Notes under the pieces: model-generated
What the model was told of the DNA's origin: nothing
What the model saw: only the letters and a program-made list of their open reading frames with translations
Database searches by the model: none
Program-made: the position numbers and the translations under genes
Assembly (NCBI GenBank): GCA_035483795.1
Contig: DATHPP010000492.1
Location: forward strand, 1 to 14,649
Reading direction: 5' to 3'
Length of the DNA stretch: 14,649 nucleotides
Source: DASXMX01 sp035483795
GTDB taxonomy: Bacteria; Planctomycetota; Phycisphaerae; Tepidisphaerales; Tepidisphaeraceae
Part shown: positions 1 through 6,054 of the stretch, in pieces
Layout of the letters: each line of letters opens with the position of its first letter
How positions within the stretch are numbered: position 1 is the stretch's first letter

Positions 1-1119
1 GACCGCCAGGCCGAGTTCACGCAGCTCGACGTGGAGATGTCGTATATCGACACCGAGAACATCATCGAGATCATCGAGGGCCTGCTGCGGAAGATCTGGA
101 AGGACGTGCTCGGCGTCGAAGTGCCCACGCCCATCCCCCACATGGACTACGGGCAGGCCATGACCCGCTTCGGCTCCGACCGCCCGGACCTCCGCTTCGG
201 AATGGAGCTGCACGACATCACCGATCTGGCCCACGCCACCGACTTCGGCGTCTTCAAGAACGCGCCGATGGTGAAAGCCATTTGCGTGCCCGGCGGGGGA
301 AAGCTCACCCGTAAGGAAACCGACGCCTTGGCCGAATGGGCCAAAGGATTCGGCGCCAAAGGCCTGGCGGTGACCAAAGTCACCGCCTCGGGGCTCGACA
401 CTGGCATCGCCAAGTTCGTCCAATCGATCGCGCCGAAATTGATCGAGCGGCTCGGCGCCAGGGACGGCGACCTGCTCTGCTTCGCCGCCGACCGGCCGAA
501 AATCGTGCACAAAGTGCTCGGCGAGTTGCGCCTCAAAATGGCCCGCGACCTTCAGATCAAACCCTCGACCGATTACGCCTGGATCTGGGTCGTGGATTTT
601 CCGCTGTTTGAATGGGACGAAGAAGAGAAGCGCTTCACCAGCACGCACCACCCGTTCACCGCGCCGCTGGATGAGGACCTACCCAAGCTCGACAGCCGCG
701 AGCGCGAGGTCGTCGAGTCAGTCAAGAGCAAGGCCTACGACATCGTCGTCAACGGCAGCGAGATCGGCGGCGGGTCGATCCGTATCCACCGCATCGACGT
801 GCAGCAGAAAGTCTTCTCGCTCCTCGGCATCACTCCCGAGCAGCAGAAAGCCAAGTTCGGTTTCCTGCTCGATGCCCTCCAGTACGGCGCTCCGCCGCAC
901 GGCGGCATCGCCCTGGGCCTCGACCGCCTGATCATGATCCTCCGCGGCATCGCCAACATCCGCGACGTCATCGCGTTCCCCAAAACCCAGAGCGGCGCCG
1001 ACCTCATGTGCGGCGCCCCATCGCCCATCGACGAGAAGCAGCTGCGCGAAGCCAATATTCGAGTTGTTGGTGCACAGAAGACAGAAGACAGGAGACAGAG
1101 GACGGAAGACACCAAGTAG
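1..1119 (+). CDS. aspS: Aspartyl-tRNA synthetase, C-terminal part (5' end outside window)
   Basis: Charges tRNA-Asp with aspartate in the cytoplasm. The reading frame is open from base 1, so the true start lies upstream; 372 residues are visible, against about 590 for a full bacterial enzyme. The first residues, DRQAEFTQLDVEMSYI, are the end of class II motif 2. A bacterial GAD insertion domain occupies about residues 75-190. The segment DFPLFEWDEEEKRFTSTHHP and the class II motif 3 GIALGLDR (302-309, with its ATP-binding arginine) follow, then the conserved end FPKTQSGADLMCGAPSP. The family normally ends near LREANIRVV; here 16 charged residues (GAQKTEDRRQRTEDTK) follow, encoded by a 7-bp tandem repeat. 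The 5' truncation is only the window edge. The identification is secure; the anticodon-binding domain is not visible, so tRNA discrimination cannot be judged. Confidence 0.97.
   Translation, partial: DRQAEFTQLDVEMSYIDTENIIEIIEGLLRKIWKDVLGVEVPTPIPHMDYGQAMTRFGSDRPDLRFGMELHDITDLAHATDFGVFKNAPMVKAICVPGGGKLTRKETDALAEWAKGFGAKGLAVTKVTASGLDTGIAKFVQSIAPKLIERLGARDGDLLCFAADRPKIVHKVLGELRLKMARDLQIKPSTDYAWIWVVDFPLFEWDEEEKRFTSTHHPFTAPLDEDLPKLDSREREVVESVKSKAYDIVVNGSEIGGGSIRIHRIDVQQKVFSLLGITPEQQKAKFGFLLDALQYGAPPHGGIALGLDRLIMILRGIANIRDVIAFPKTQSGADLMCGAPSPIDEKQLREANIRVVGAQKTEDRRQRTEDTK
1074..1108 (+). repeat. 7-bp tandem repeat (five ACAGRRG-like units) inside the end of aspS
   Basis: Five successive heptamers read ACAGAAG, ACAGAAG, ACAGGAG, ACAGAGG and ACGGAAG, followed by a partial ACACC. 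The period is 7, so it is not a codon repeat. It is translated as the extra C-terminal tail of AspRS, which suggests that the repeat arose or inserted near the old stop codon and the frame now runs through it. Confidence 0.85.
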
Positions 1120-1123
1120 AGGT

Positions 1124-1137
1124 CCGCCTGCAGGCGG
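1124..1137. repeat. Perfect 14-bp palindrome after aspS
   Basis: CCGCCTGCAGGCGG is a perfect dyad starting 4 bp after the aspS stop codon. It could help form a terminator hairpin but has no T-run after it. It may also be a fragment of another dispersed repeat. Confidence 0.6.
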
Positions 1138-1165
1138 CGCATTGTGTGCGGGTTTTCGACTTATA

Positions 1166-1243
1166 GTGCCGCCGGTGCCCTCACCGGCGGAACCGACGGC
1201 GCTCCGCCGCAACGCAGACCGCCGGTGAGGGCACCGGCGGCAC
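1166..1243. repeat. Two-hairpin palindromic element, aspS-pyk intergenic (type B)
   Basis: Positions 1166-1190 and 1219-1243 are a perfect 25-bp inverted repeat around a 28-nt spacer. Each arm is also a hairpin by itself: stem CCGCCGGTG with CACCGGCGG, loop CCCT on the left and AGGG on the right. It fills most of the gap between aspS and pyk and ends 31 bp before the pyk start. It could act as a transcription attenuator or terminator, but no T-run follows. The design matches the element at 3573-3673, including the same loop bases. Confidence 0.9.
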
Positions 1244-1274
1244 CTGAGAGCTGCACTTCTGTCTTACGCATCCG

Positions 1275-2768
1275 ATGCAAGCCATTCGCACTAAAATCGT
1301 CGCCACCATGGGCCCGGCGTGCGGGTCTGCGGAGATGCTCTACACGCTCTTCGAGGCCGGCGTCGACGTCTGCCGGCTCAACTTCTCGCATGGAACGCTG
1401 GACGATCACCTGCTCATGCTGCGCAACATCCGCGAGGCGGCGGCGCGGTGGAACCAGCCGATCGCGGTCCTGGGCGACCTGGGCGGGCCCAAAATCCGCC
1501 TCGGCAAAATCGCCGACAACAACGGGCACGGCGGCATCCCGGTCAAAGTCGGCGACGAGCTGGTCATCCAGCGAGTCGCCTGCGTCGGCGACAACCTTCG
1601 CGTCAGCAGCACCTATGCGAACCTGGTCGACGACGTGCAGATCGGACATCGCGTGCTCATCGAAGACGGCATGCTCCGCTTCGTCTGCGTCGAGAGAAAC
1701 TACAACGAGCTGCGCTGCAACTGCACGGTCGGCGGCATCCTCAAGAGTTCCAAGGGGATCAATCTTCCCAACACGACCGTCGCCCTGCCGTCCATCACCG
1801 ACCGCGACTGGGAGTGCGTGGCCTGGGCGATCGAGAACGACCTGGATTACCTGGCGCTGTCGTTTGTCCGCAAGGCCGAGGACCTGTCGCTGCTCCGCGA
1901 GCATCTGGTGAACAAGGTCGCCGACATCCACCTGATCGCCAAGATCGAGAAGGCCGAGGCACTGCGGGAGATCGACGCGATCGTCGAGCAATGCGACGGT
2001 CTGATGGTGGCCCGCGGCGACCTGGGTGTGGAAATGGACGTGGCCCAGGTGCCGATCCTCCAGAAGGAGCTGATCCGCCGCTGCCGGACGGCGGGCAAGC
2101 CGGTCATCGTCGCCACCCAGATGCTCCAGAGCATGATCGAGCAGCCCTCGCCCACGCGGGCGGAGGTCAGCGACGTCGCCAACGCCATCTTCGACGGCAC
2201 CGACGCCGTCATGCTCAGCGGGGAGACGTCGGTCGGCAGGTTTCCCGCGGGCGCGGTGCATACGATGGCCCACATCGCGCAGCAGACGGAAAATTACCTG
2301 GTTCAGAACGACTCGACGGCCGAGCCCGTTCTTAAATTGAAGACCATGCAATTGTCGGCGGCGGTGGCGCGCGGGGTCTGGCAGATCGTCCAGGACCTCA
2401 AGGCGTCGCTGGTCGTCCTCTGGAGCCAGACCGGCGCGACCGGGCGGATTTTTTCCAAGATGCGATTTCCCGTCCCGATCATCGCGCTGTCCAGCGATCA
2501 TCGGGCGCTGCGGCGGATGGCGATGCATTACGGCGTGATCCCCCGCGAAATGGTCCCGCCGCGGGACATGGTCTCGCTGGTCCAGGAGGTCGACCAGCTC
2601 GTCCGCGATCAGAATTTCGCCCCGACCGGCAGCCGCATCGTCGTCGTCGCCGGCTCGTCGCTGGGAACCCCAAACACGCTCAACGGCGTCGTCATCCACA
2701 CCGTCGGCGAAACCTGGAAGGTTGCCGCGGAAAAGGAGCCGCTCGCTTTCGATGGCGCAAAATCATGA
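1275..2768 (+). CDS. pyk: Pyruvate kinase, probably K+-independent type
   Basis: Makes pyruvate and ATP from phosphoenolpyruvate and ADP in the last step of glycolysis; cytoplasmic. The 497 residues are of normal length. Visible signatures are TKIVATMGPA (6-15), RLNFSHG (34-40, with ligands R34, N36, S38), the B domain (about 73-168), SFVRKAEDL (196-204), catalytic LIAKIEK (220-226, K223 and E225), metal-binding RGDLGVE (247-253, D249) and IVATQMLQSMI (278-288). The usual C-terminal domain follows to the end. The positions equivalent to rabbit muscle residues 113, 117 and 120 are L69, K73 and L76, the pattern of enzymes that do not need K+. ATG 1275 puts the first conserved block at residue 6; no clear Shine-Dalgarno precedes it. 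The stop overlaps an ATG of the next frame (ATGA at 2765). Confidence 0.97.
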   Translation: MQAIRTKIVATMGPACGSAEMLYTLFEAGVDVCRLNFSHGTLDDHLLMLRNIREAAARWNQPIAVLGDLGGPKIRLGKIADNNGHGGIPVKVGDELVIQRVACVGDNLRVSSTYANLVDDVQIGHRVLIEDGMLRFVCVERNYNELRCNCTVGGILKSSKGINLPNTTVALPSITDRDWECVAWAIENDLDYLALSFVRKAEDLSLLREHLVNKVADIHLIAKIEKAEALREIDAIVEQCDGLMVARGDLGVEMDVAQVPILQKELIRRCRTAGKPVIVATQMLQSMIEQPSPTRAEVSDVANAIFDGTDAVMLSGETSVGRFPAGAVHTMAHIAQQTENYLVQNDSTAEPVLKLKTMQLSAAVARGVWQIVQDLKASLVVLWSQTGATGRIFSKMRFPVPIIALSSDHRALRRMAMHYGVIPREMVPPRDMVSLVQEVDQLVRDQNFAPTGSRIVVVAGSSLGTPNTLNGVVIHTVGETWKVAAEKEPLAFDGAKS

Positions 2769-2795
2769 TCGCCAAGCCCGCAGACCGGCCCCCCT

Positions 2796-2949
2796 GTGAC
2801 ACGGGTTTTCCCTTCGGGTCTGAGCCTGAGGCTCAGCCTCAGGGTCGAAGACAACCCGTGCTGGCGGCGCTGAGGATAAAACGCCCGGGATTTCGCGCAG
2901 CTTTCTCCATGCGTGGCGCCCGGCACGGGTTAAAAACCCGTGTCACGGG
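2796..2949. repeat. Palindromic element of type A at the 5' end of the lipoprotein gene
   Basis: The outer ends gtgacacgggtttt (2796-2809) and aaaacccgtgtcac (2933-2946) are perfect inverted copies. The left part is a composite hairpin: CACGGGTT (2800-2807) pairs with AACCCGTG (2853-2860), CTTCG (2812) with CGAAG (2846), and CTGAGGCT (2826-2833) with AGCCTCAG (2835-2842). The right part is a simple hairpin CACGGGTT-AAA-AACCCGTG (2924-2942). This right half matches the element found twice at 8920-9193. Confidence 0.85.
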
Positions 2950-3565
2950 AAACACGCTCGCACTGGCTTTGATCTGCTCATTTACCGGCTGCATCATCGG
3001 CAAGCAGAACCCCGCGGCGACGCAGCCGGCGACGGCGCAGGATCCCAAAACCGCGCAGCTCGCCTATTGGATGGACCAGCCGACCGTCATTCACGTGTCG
3101 GCTGCAAGCTTTGACGAGCTCTGGAACGCCTGTCGCGACGCGGTGCAGGCGGACGGCTTTCTGGTTGACCGCACCGACTACCGCGAAGGCATCCTCACGA
3201 CGATGCCGCTGGTTTCCAAGCAGTTCTACGAGTTCTGGCGCAACGACGTGGGCGATCTGCACGGCCTGACGCAAAGCTCGCTGGGGACCATGCGCCGCAC
3301 CGTACGTTTTGACATCCGGCGATTGGACGACGGCTCTTACCAGGCCACGCCGCGGGCCGTCGTCGAACGCTTCACCAGCGTCGAGAAACGAATCACGTCG
3401 GTTGCACAATACCGCGAGGTCTTCGCCTTGACCCAGCAGGACCTTCAGTTGTCCGCCGAAGAACAGGACCAGCCGCAGATCGCACCGCAGTACTGGTACG
3501 CGGTTGGACGGGACAATGCGCTGGAACGCCAACTGGCGGTGTCGGTGTTGGCGCGAATCAAGTAG
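2909..3565 (+). CDS. Putative exported lipoprotein of unknown function
   Basis: Not a family I recognise. From ATG 2909 the product is 218 residues: a basic N-region (R2, R5, K9, R11), a hydrophobic stretch NTLALALICSFTGC, and a lipobox cysteine at residue 28. The mature part is soluble, begins with an Ala/Thr/Gln-rich linker, and holds one compact domain with DELWNACRDAV, DYREGILTTMP and a basic segment around TMRRTVRFDIRR. The frame is also open back to ATG 2765, which overlaps the pyk stop (ATGA). That start would place about 48 residues encoded by a palindromic element before the signal peptide. I chose 2909 because it gives a normal lipoprotein signal; it lacks a clear Shine-Dalgarno, and coupled initiation at 2765 is possible. 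Residues LKTRVTG of the N-region come from the element. It converges on nuoI. Confidence 0.72.
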   Translation: MRGARHGLKTRVTGNTLALALICSFTGCIIGKQNPAATQPATAQDPKTAQLAYWMDQPTVIHVSAASFDELWNACRDAVQADGFLVDRTDYREGILTTMPLVSKQFYEFWRNDVGDLHGLTQSSLGTMRRTVRFDIRRLDDGSYQATPRAVVERFTSVEKRITSVAQYREVFALTQQDLQLSAEEQDQPQIAPQYWYAVGRDNALERQLAVSVLARIK

Positions 3566-3572
3566 CCGCCGT

Positions 3573-3673
3573 TGTGGCACAGTCGCCCTCGACTGTGTTC
3601 CGCCGAAGGCGGAAGCATTTTCCCGATCCACTTCGACCTTCGGTCGAACACAGTCGAGGGCGACTGCGCCACA
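3573..3673. repeat. Four-hairpin palindromic element between convergent genes (type C)
   Basis: The outer arms 3573-3600 and 3646-3673 are inverted copies matching at 27 of 28 positions. Each is itself a hairpin: CACAGTCG-CCCT-CGACTGTG on the left, CACAGTCG-AGGG-CGACTGCG on the right. Between them lie two more perfect hairpins, TTCCGCC-GAA-GGCGGAA (3598-3614) and TTCGACC-TTC-GGTCGAA (3632-3648). The element starts 7 bp after the lipoprotein stop and ends 10 bp before the end of nuoI, so it may act as a bidirectional terminator. Confidence 0.92.
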
Positions 3674-3683
3674 AAGATGTGAA

Positions 3684-4244
3684 TCACATCGGCTCGTTTT
3701 GGACCGTCTGGTCGTAGATGCGCAGCAGCTTGGCCTTGTCGAAGATCATTTCCTGGCGGGTCAGGCCGACGATGTCGTAGACGTGCGTCAGCTCGATGGC
3801 GTCGACCGGGCAGGCCTCCTCGCACATGCCGCAGTAAATGCAGCGCAGCTCGTCGATGTCGAACTTGGCCGGATATTTCTCGCGATCGGGCCAGGGCGAC
3901 TCGGCGGCCTCGATGTGGATGCACCGCGCCGGGCAGGCGGTCGAGCACATGAAGCACGCCACGCACTTGACGCGGCCTTCCTCGTCCTTGTTGAGCCGGT
4001 GCACCCCCCGGTAAACCGCCAGGTTGATCCCGCCCTTCTCCACCGCAAGGTCTTCGCGCTTCTCCTCGGGATATTGGATCACGCGGTCCGTGCCGCCGAG
4101 CGTGCGCAGCATGTGCTTCATCGTCGTCCCCAGCCCGATCAGCACCTGCGGGAGATAGAACTGGTCCCCCAGCGACAACTTCGGCTCGTCCAGGACGATG
4201 ACGTCAGAATCTTTCATAATCCACCATTCTCCGGCAAGCCGCAT
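3684..4244 (-). CDS. nuoI: NADH-quinone oxidoreductase subunit I (two 4Fe-4S)
   Basis: Peripheral-arm subunit of respiratory complex I. It carries clusters N6a and N6b, which pass electrons from NuoG towards the quinone site at the membrane face. The 186 residues contain two ferredoxin motifs: C94-VA-C97-FM-C100-STA-C104-P and C135-IY-C138-GM-C141-EEA-C145-P, with no ligand missing. The start is uncertain. ATG 4244 is preceded by GGAGG at 6-nt spacing, but that sequence is the edge of a palindromic element. ATG 4217 (MKDSDVIV) is the alternative and loses nothing conserved. It is the last of three nuo genes on this strand, 117 bp after nuoH, and converges on the lipoprotein gene. Confidence 0.95.
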   Translation of the reverse strand: MRLAGEWWIMKDSDVIVLDEPKLSLGDQFYLPQVLIGLGTTMKHMLRTLGGTDRVIQYPEEKREDLAVEKGGINLAVYRGVHRLNKDEEGRVKCVACFMCSTACPARCIHIEAAESPWPDREKYPAKFDIDELRCIYCGMCEEACPVDAIELTHVYDIVGLTRQEMIFDKAKLLRIYDQTVQNEPM

Positions 4245-4249
4245 CTTCT

Positions 4250-4345
4250 CCCTCCCCCGGTATTCCGGGGGAGGGTTGGGGAGGGGGTTGGCAGAATCGC
4301 TCGTCCGAACCCCCGCCCAAACCCTCCCCCGGCGTACCGGGGGAG
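4250..4345. repeat. Two-hairpin palindromic element between nuoH and nuoI (type D)
   Basis: Hairpin 1 is CCCTCCCCCGG-TATT-CCGGGGGAGGG (4250-4275, 11-bp stem). Hairpin 2 is CTCCCCCGG-CGTA-CCGGGGGAG (4324-4345). The inner flanks, about 4273-4289 and 4309-4323, are also complementary with about two mismatches, so the whole unit is one long imperfect inverted repeat. It sits in the nuoH-nuoI gap and would form strong structure in the mRNA. The GGAGG in front of ATG 4244 comes from this element. Confidence 0.9.
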
Positions 4346-4361
4346 TGAAATAATGCCCGAA

Positions 4362-5924
4362 CTATACACCCGCGGGCAACGGCGTCCGATTGTACCGGCT
4401 CCCTGCGATGCGAATCTTCCGGTTCGTCTCCGGGGGCGGCGGAATCAGCATGCTGATCCACATCGCCAGCAGCAGCACCAGCACGTTGCCAGCAAGCAGA
4501 ACCAGTGCCGTCGATCCGTCGATCCGCAGCGGCGCGCCCTCGCTGGTGGCCATCGGCGTCCAGAAATACATGATCACCGCCGTGGCCGCCAGCAGGCCCA
4601 GCGAGATCGGAATCAGCGCCCGCCACGCGAGCATCATCAGCTGATCGAACCGGAACCGCGGCAGGCTCCAGCGCACCCACATGAATACAAAGATTACAAT
4701 CAGCGTCTTAATGAATACCGCCAGTGCGCGGAAACAGCAGACCCATACGCTGTTGGTTATTGCCGGATTCGTGGGGTCAATCCAGGCACCGGCATGGAAC
4801 AAATGATTGACACTCGACACGACCGCCCGGTCCAGACCGGGAACGTGCCAACCTCCGAAGAACAGCGCCACGCACACCGCGCTGGTCGTGACCATTCCCG
4901 CGTACTCGGCCAGGAAGAAAAGGGCGAAGCGCATCGAGCTGTATTCGGTGTGATACCCGCCAACCAGCTCCTGCTCGGCCTCGGCCAGATCGAACGGCGC
5001 ACGGTTCGCCTCGGCGTGGATGCAGACCAGGAACAGCACGAACGCCAGCGGCTGGCAGAAGACGTTCCACGCCGGGATCCACCCGCCCCAGTAGGTCGCC
5101 TGCTGCTCGACGATCGTCTCGAGATTCAGCGTGCCGAACATGACGACGATGCAGAGCACGGCCAGACCCAGCGGGATCTCATAGCTGATCATGTTGGCGG
5201 TAGCGCGGAGCCCGCCGAGGAAGGAGTATTTGTTGTTGCTGGCCCATCCCCCGATGACGACGCCGTACACCGCCAGCGAAAGGGCCGCCAGGATGAAGAG
5301 CACGCCGACGTTCAGGTCGGCGATCTGGAAGTGATAGACATTGTACACGACGTCGGCGACCAGATAGGTATGAGCCTGTTCACCCGCCGCAGGCGGGACG
5401 ATTCGCCCGTCCTTCAAAACACCCGTCTGCTGCCCTTCGCGAACTTCCCGGATGTTCGCGCCGGGCGGGAGTTCCGCTCTCACCCGGTCCGCGAGATCGC
5501 CAGAGGTGTAGCTTTGAAGAGGCCGCTCCACGTCCGAGCCGATCACCACCCTCTTCTCCACCGCTTTAAGCCCCCCCATCGGCACCACGGCGATGCTGAT
5601 GATGACCACGATGATCATCACGATCGGCGCGAGGGTGAACAAAACCCTGTCCACGCCCTTGGCGCCATAGTCTTCTTTGACGATGAACTTGAGCCCGTCC
5701 GCCAGCGGCTGACCCAATCCCCACATCTTCCAGTTCTTGACCACCGGGATGATGCCAAAGCCCAGGCCGACACGGTTGGGCCCGATTCGGTCCTGCACCC
5801 ACGACGCAACCTTGCGTTCGAGCAGAATCAGGTACGCCACCGTGCCGAGCACCAGAAGGTGAGCGACGATGGTGATCCACACCCAAGCGGGCAAATCCAA
5901 AATCCACTGAACGATGCTGTTCAT
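4362..5924 (-). CDS. nuoH: NADH-quinone oxidoreductase subunit H, with enlarged loop
   Basis: Membrane subunit of complex I that forms part of the quinone site and links the two arms. From ATG 5924, preceded by GAGG at 5-nt spacing, the product is 520 residues, against about 325 in E. coli; the frame is open to 5966. Signatures are LLERKVASWVQDRIGPNRVG (34-53), GWASNNKYSFLGGLRA (226-241), ISYE (246-249), EANRAPFDLAEAEQELVGGY (305-324) and LPRFRFDQLM (421-430). About 80 extra residues (roughly 118-200) replace the short loop between transmembrane helices 2 and 3, on the periplasmic side by family topology. More extra sequence precedes the helix around 395-417, and there is a C-terminal extension. 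It lies 130 bp after nuoG, and a perfect inverted repeat lies in that gap. The core motifs are intact, so it is probably functional. Confidence 0.95.
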   Translation of the reverse strand: MNSIVQWILDLPAWVWITIVAHLLVLGTVAYLILLERKVASWVQDRIGPNRVGLGFGIIPVVKNWKMWGLGQPLADGLKFIVKEDYGAKGVDRVLFTLAPIVMIIVVIISIAVVPMGGLKAVEKRVVIGSDVERPLQSYTSGDLADRVRAELPPGANIREVREGQQTGVLKDGRIVPPAAGEQAHTYLVADVVYNVYHFQIADLNVGVLFILAALSLAVYGVVIGGWASNNKYSFLGGLRATANMISYEIPLGLAVLCIVVMFGTLNLETIVEQQATYWGGWIPAWNVFCQPLAFVLFLVCIHAEANRAPFDLAEAEQELVGGYHTEYSSMRFALFFLAEYAGMVTTSAVCVALFFGGWHVPGLDRAVVSSVNHLFHAGAWIDPTNPAITNSVWVCCFRALAVFIKTLIVIFVFMWVRWSLPRFRFDQLMMLAWRALIPISLGLLAATAVIMYFWTPMATSEGAPLRIDGSTALVLLAGNVLVLLLAMWISMLIPPPPETNRKIRIAGSRYNRTPLPAGV

Positions 5925-5960
5925 TCGATCCTCAAATCGTTCGCGAAAAGACAGGAGATA

Positions 5961-6029
5961 ATCCACAGATTTCGCAGATTACGCAGATTGAGAAGACCAA
6001 AATCTGCGTAATCTGCGAAATCTGTGGAT
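5961..6029. repeat. Perfect 29-bp inverted repeat between nuoG and nuoH (type E)
   Basis: Arm 5961-5989 is the exact reverse complement of 6001-6029, with an 11-nt loop (gagaagaccaa). Outside it, aaagacag (5947-5954) pairs with ctgtcttt (6034-6041). Within each arm the unit CGCAGATT occurs twice in direct orientation. It occupies most of the 130-bp gap in the nuoG-nuoH transcript. Unlike types A-D and F, an arm does not fold on itself. Confidence 0.97.
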
Positions 6030-6054
6030 GATTCTGTCTTTGTTGCATCCTGCA

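Noticed and set aside
1161..2699. 512-codon open frame opposite pyruvate kinase
   Set aside because: It is a shadow of pyk with Asp/Arg/His-rich composition and no recognisable motif, and it begins in a palindromic element.
3504..6011. 835-codon open frame on the plus strand across nuoI and nuoH
   Set aside because: It lies antisense to two clearly identified complex I genes, runs through three palindromic elements, and its protein is low-complexity, rich in Arg, His and Asp with no family signature. Long antisense frames are common in GC-rich DNA.
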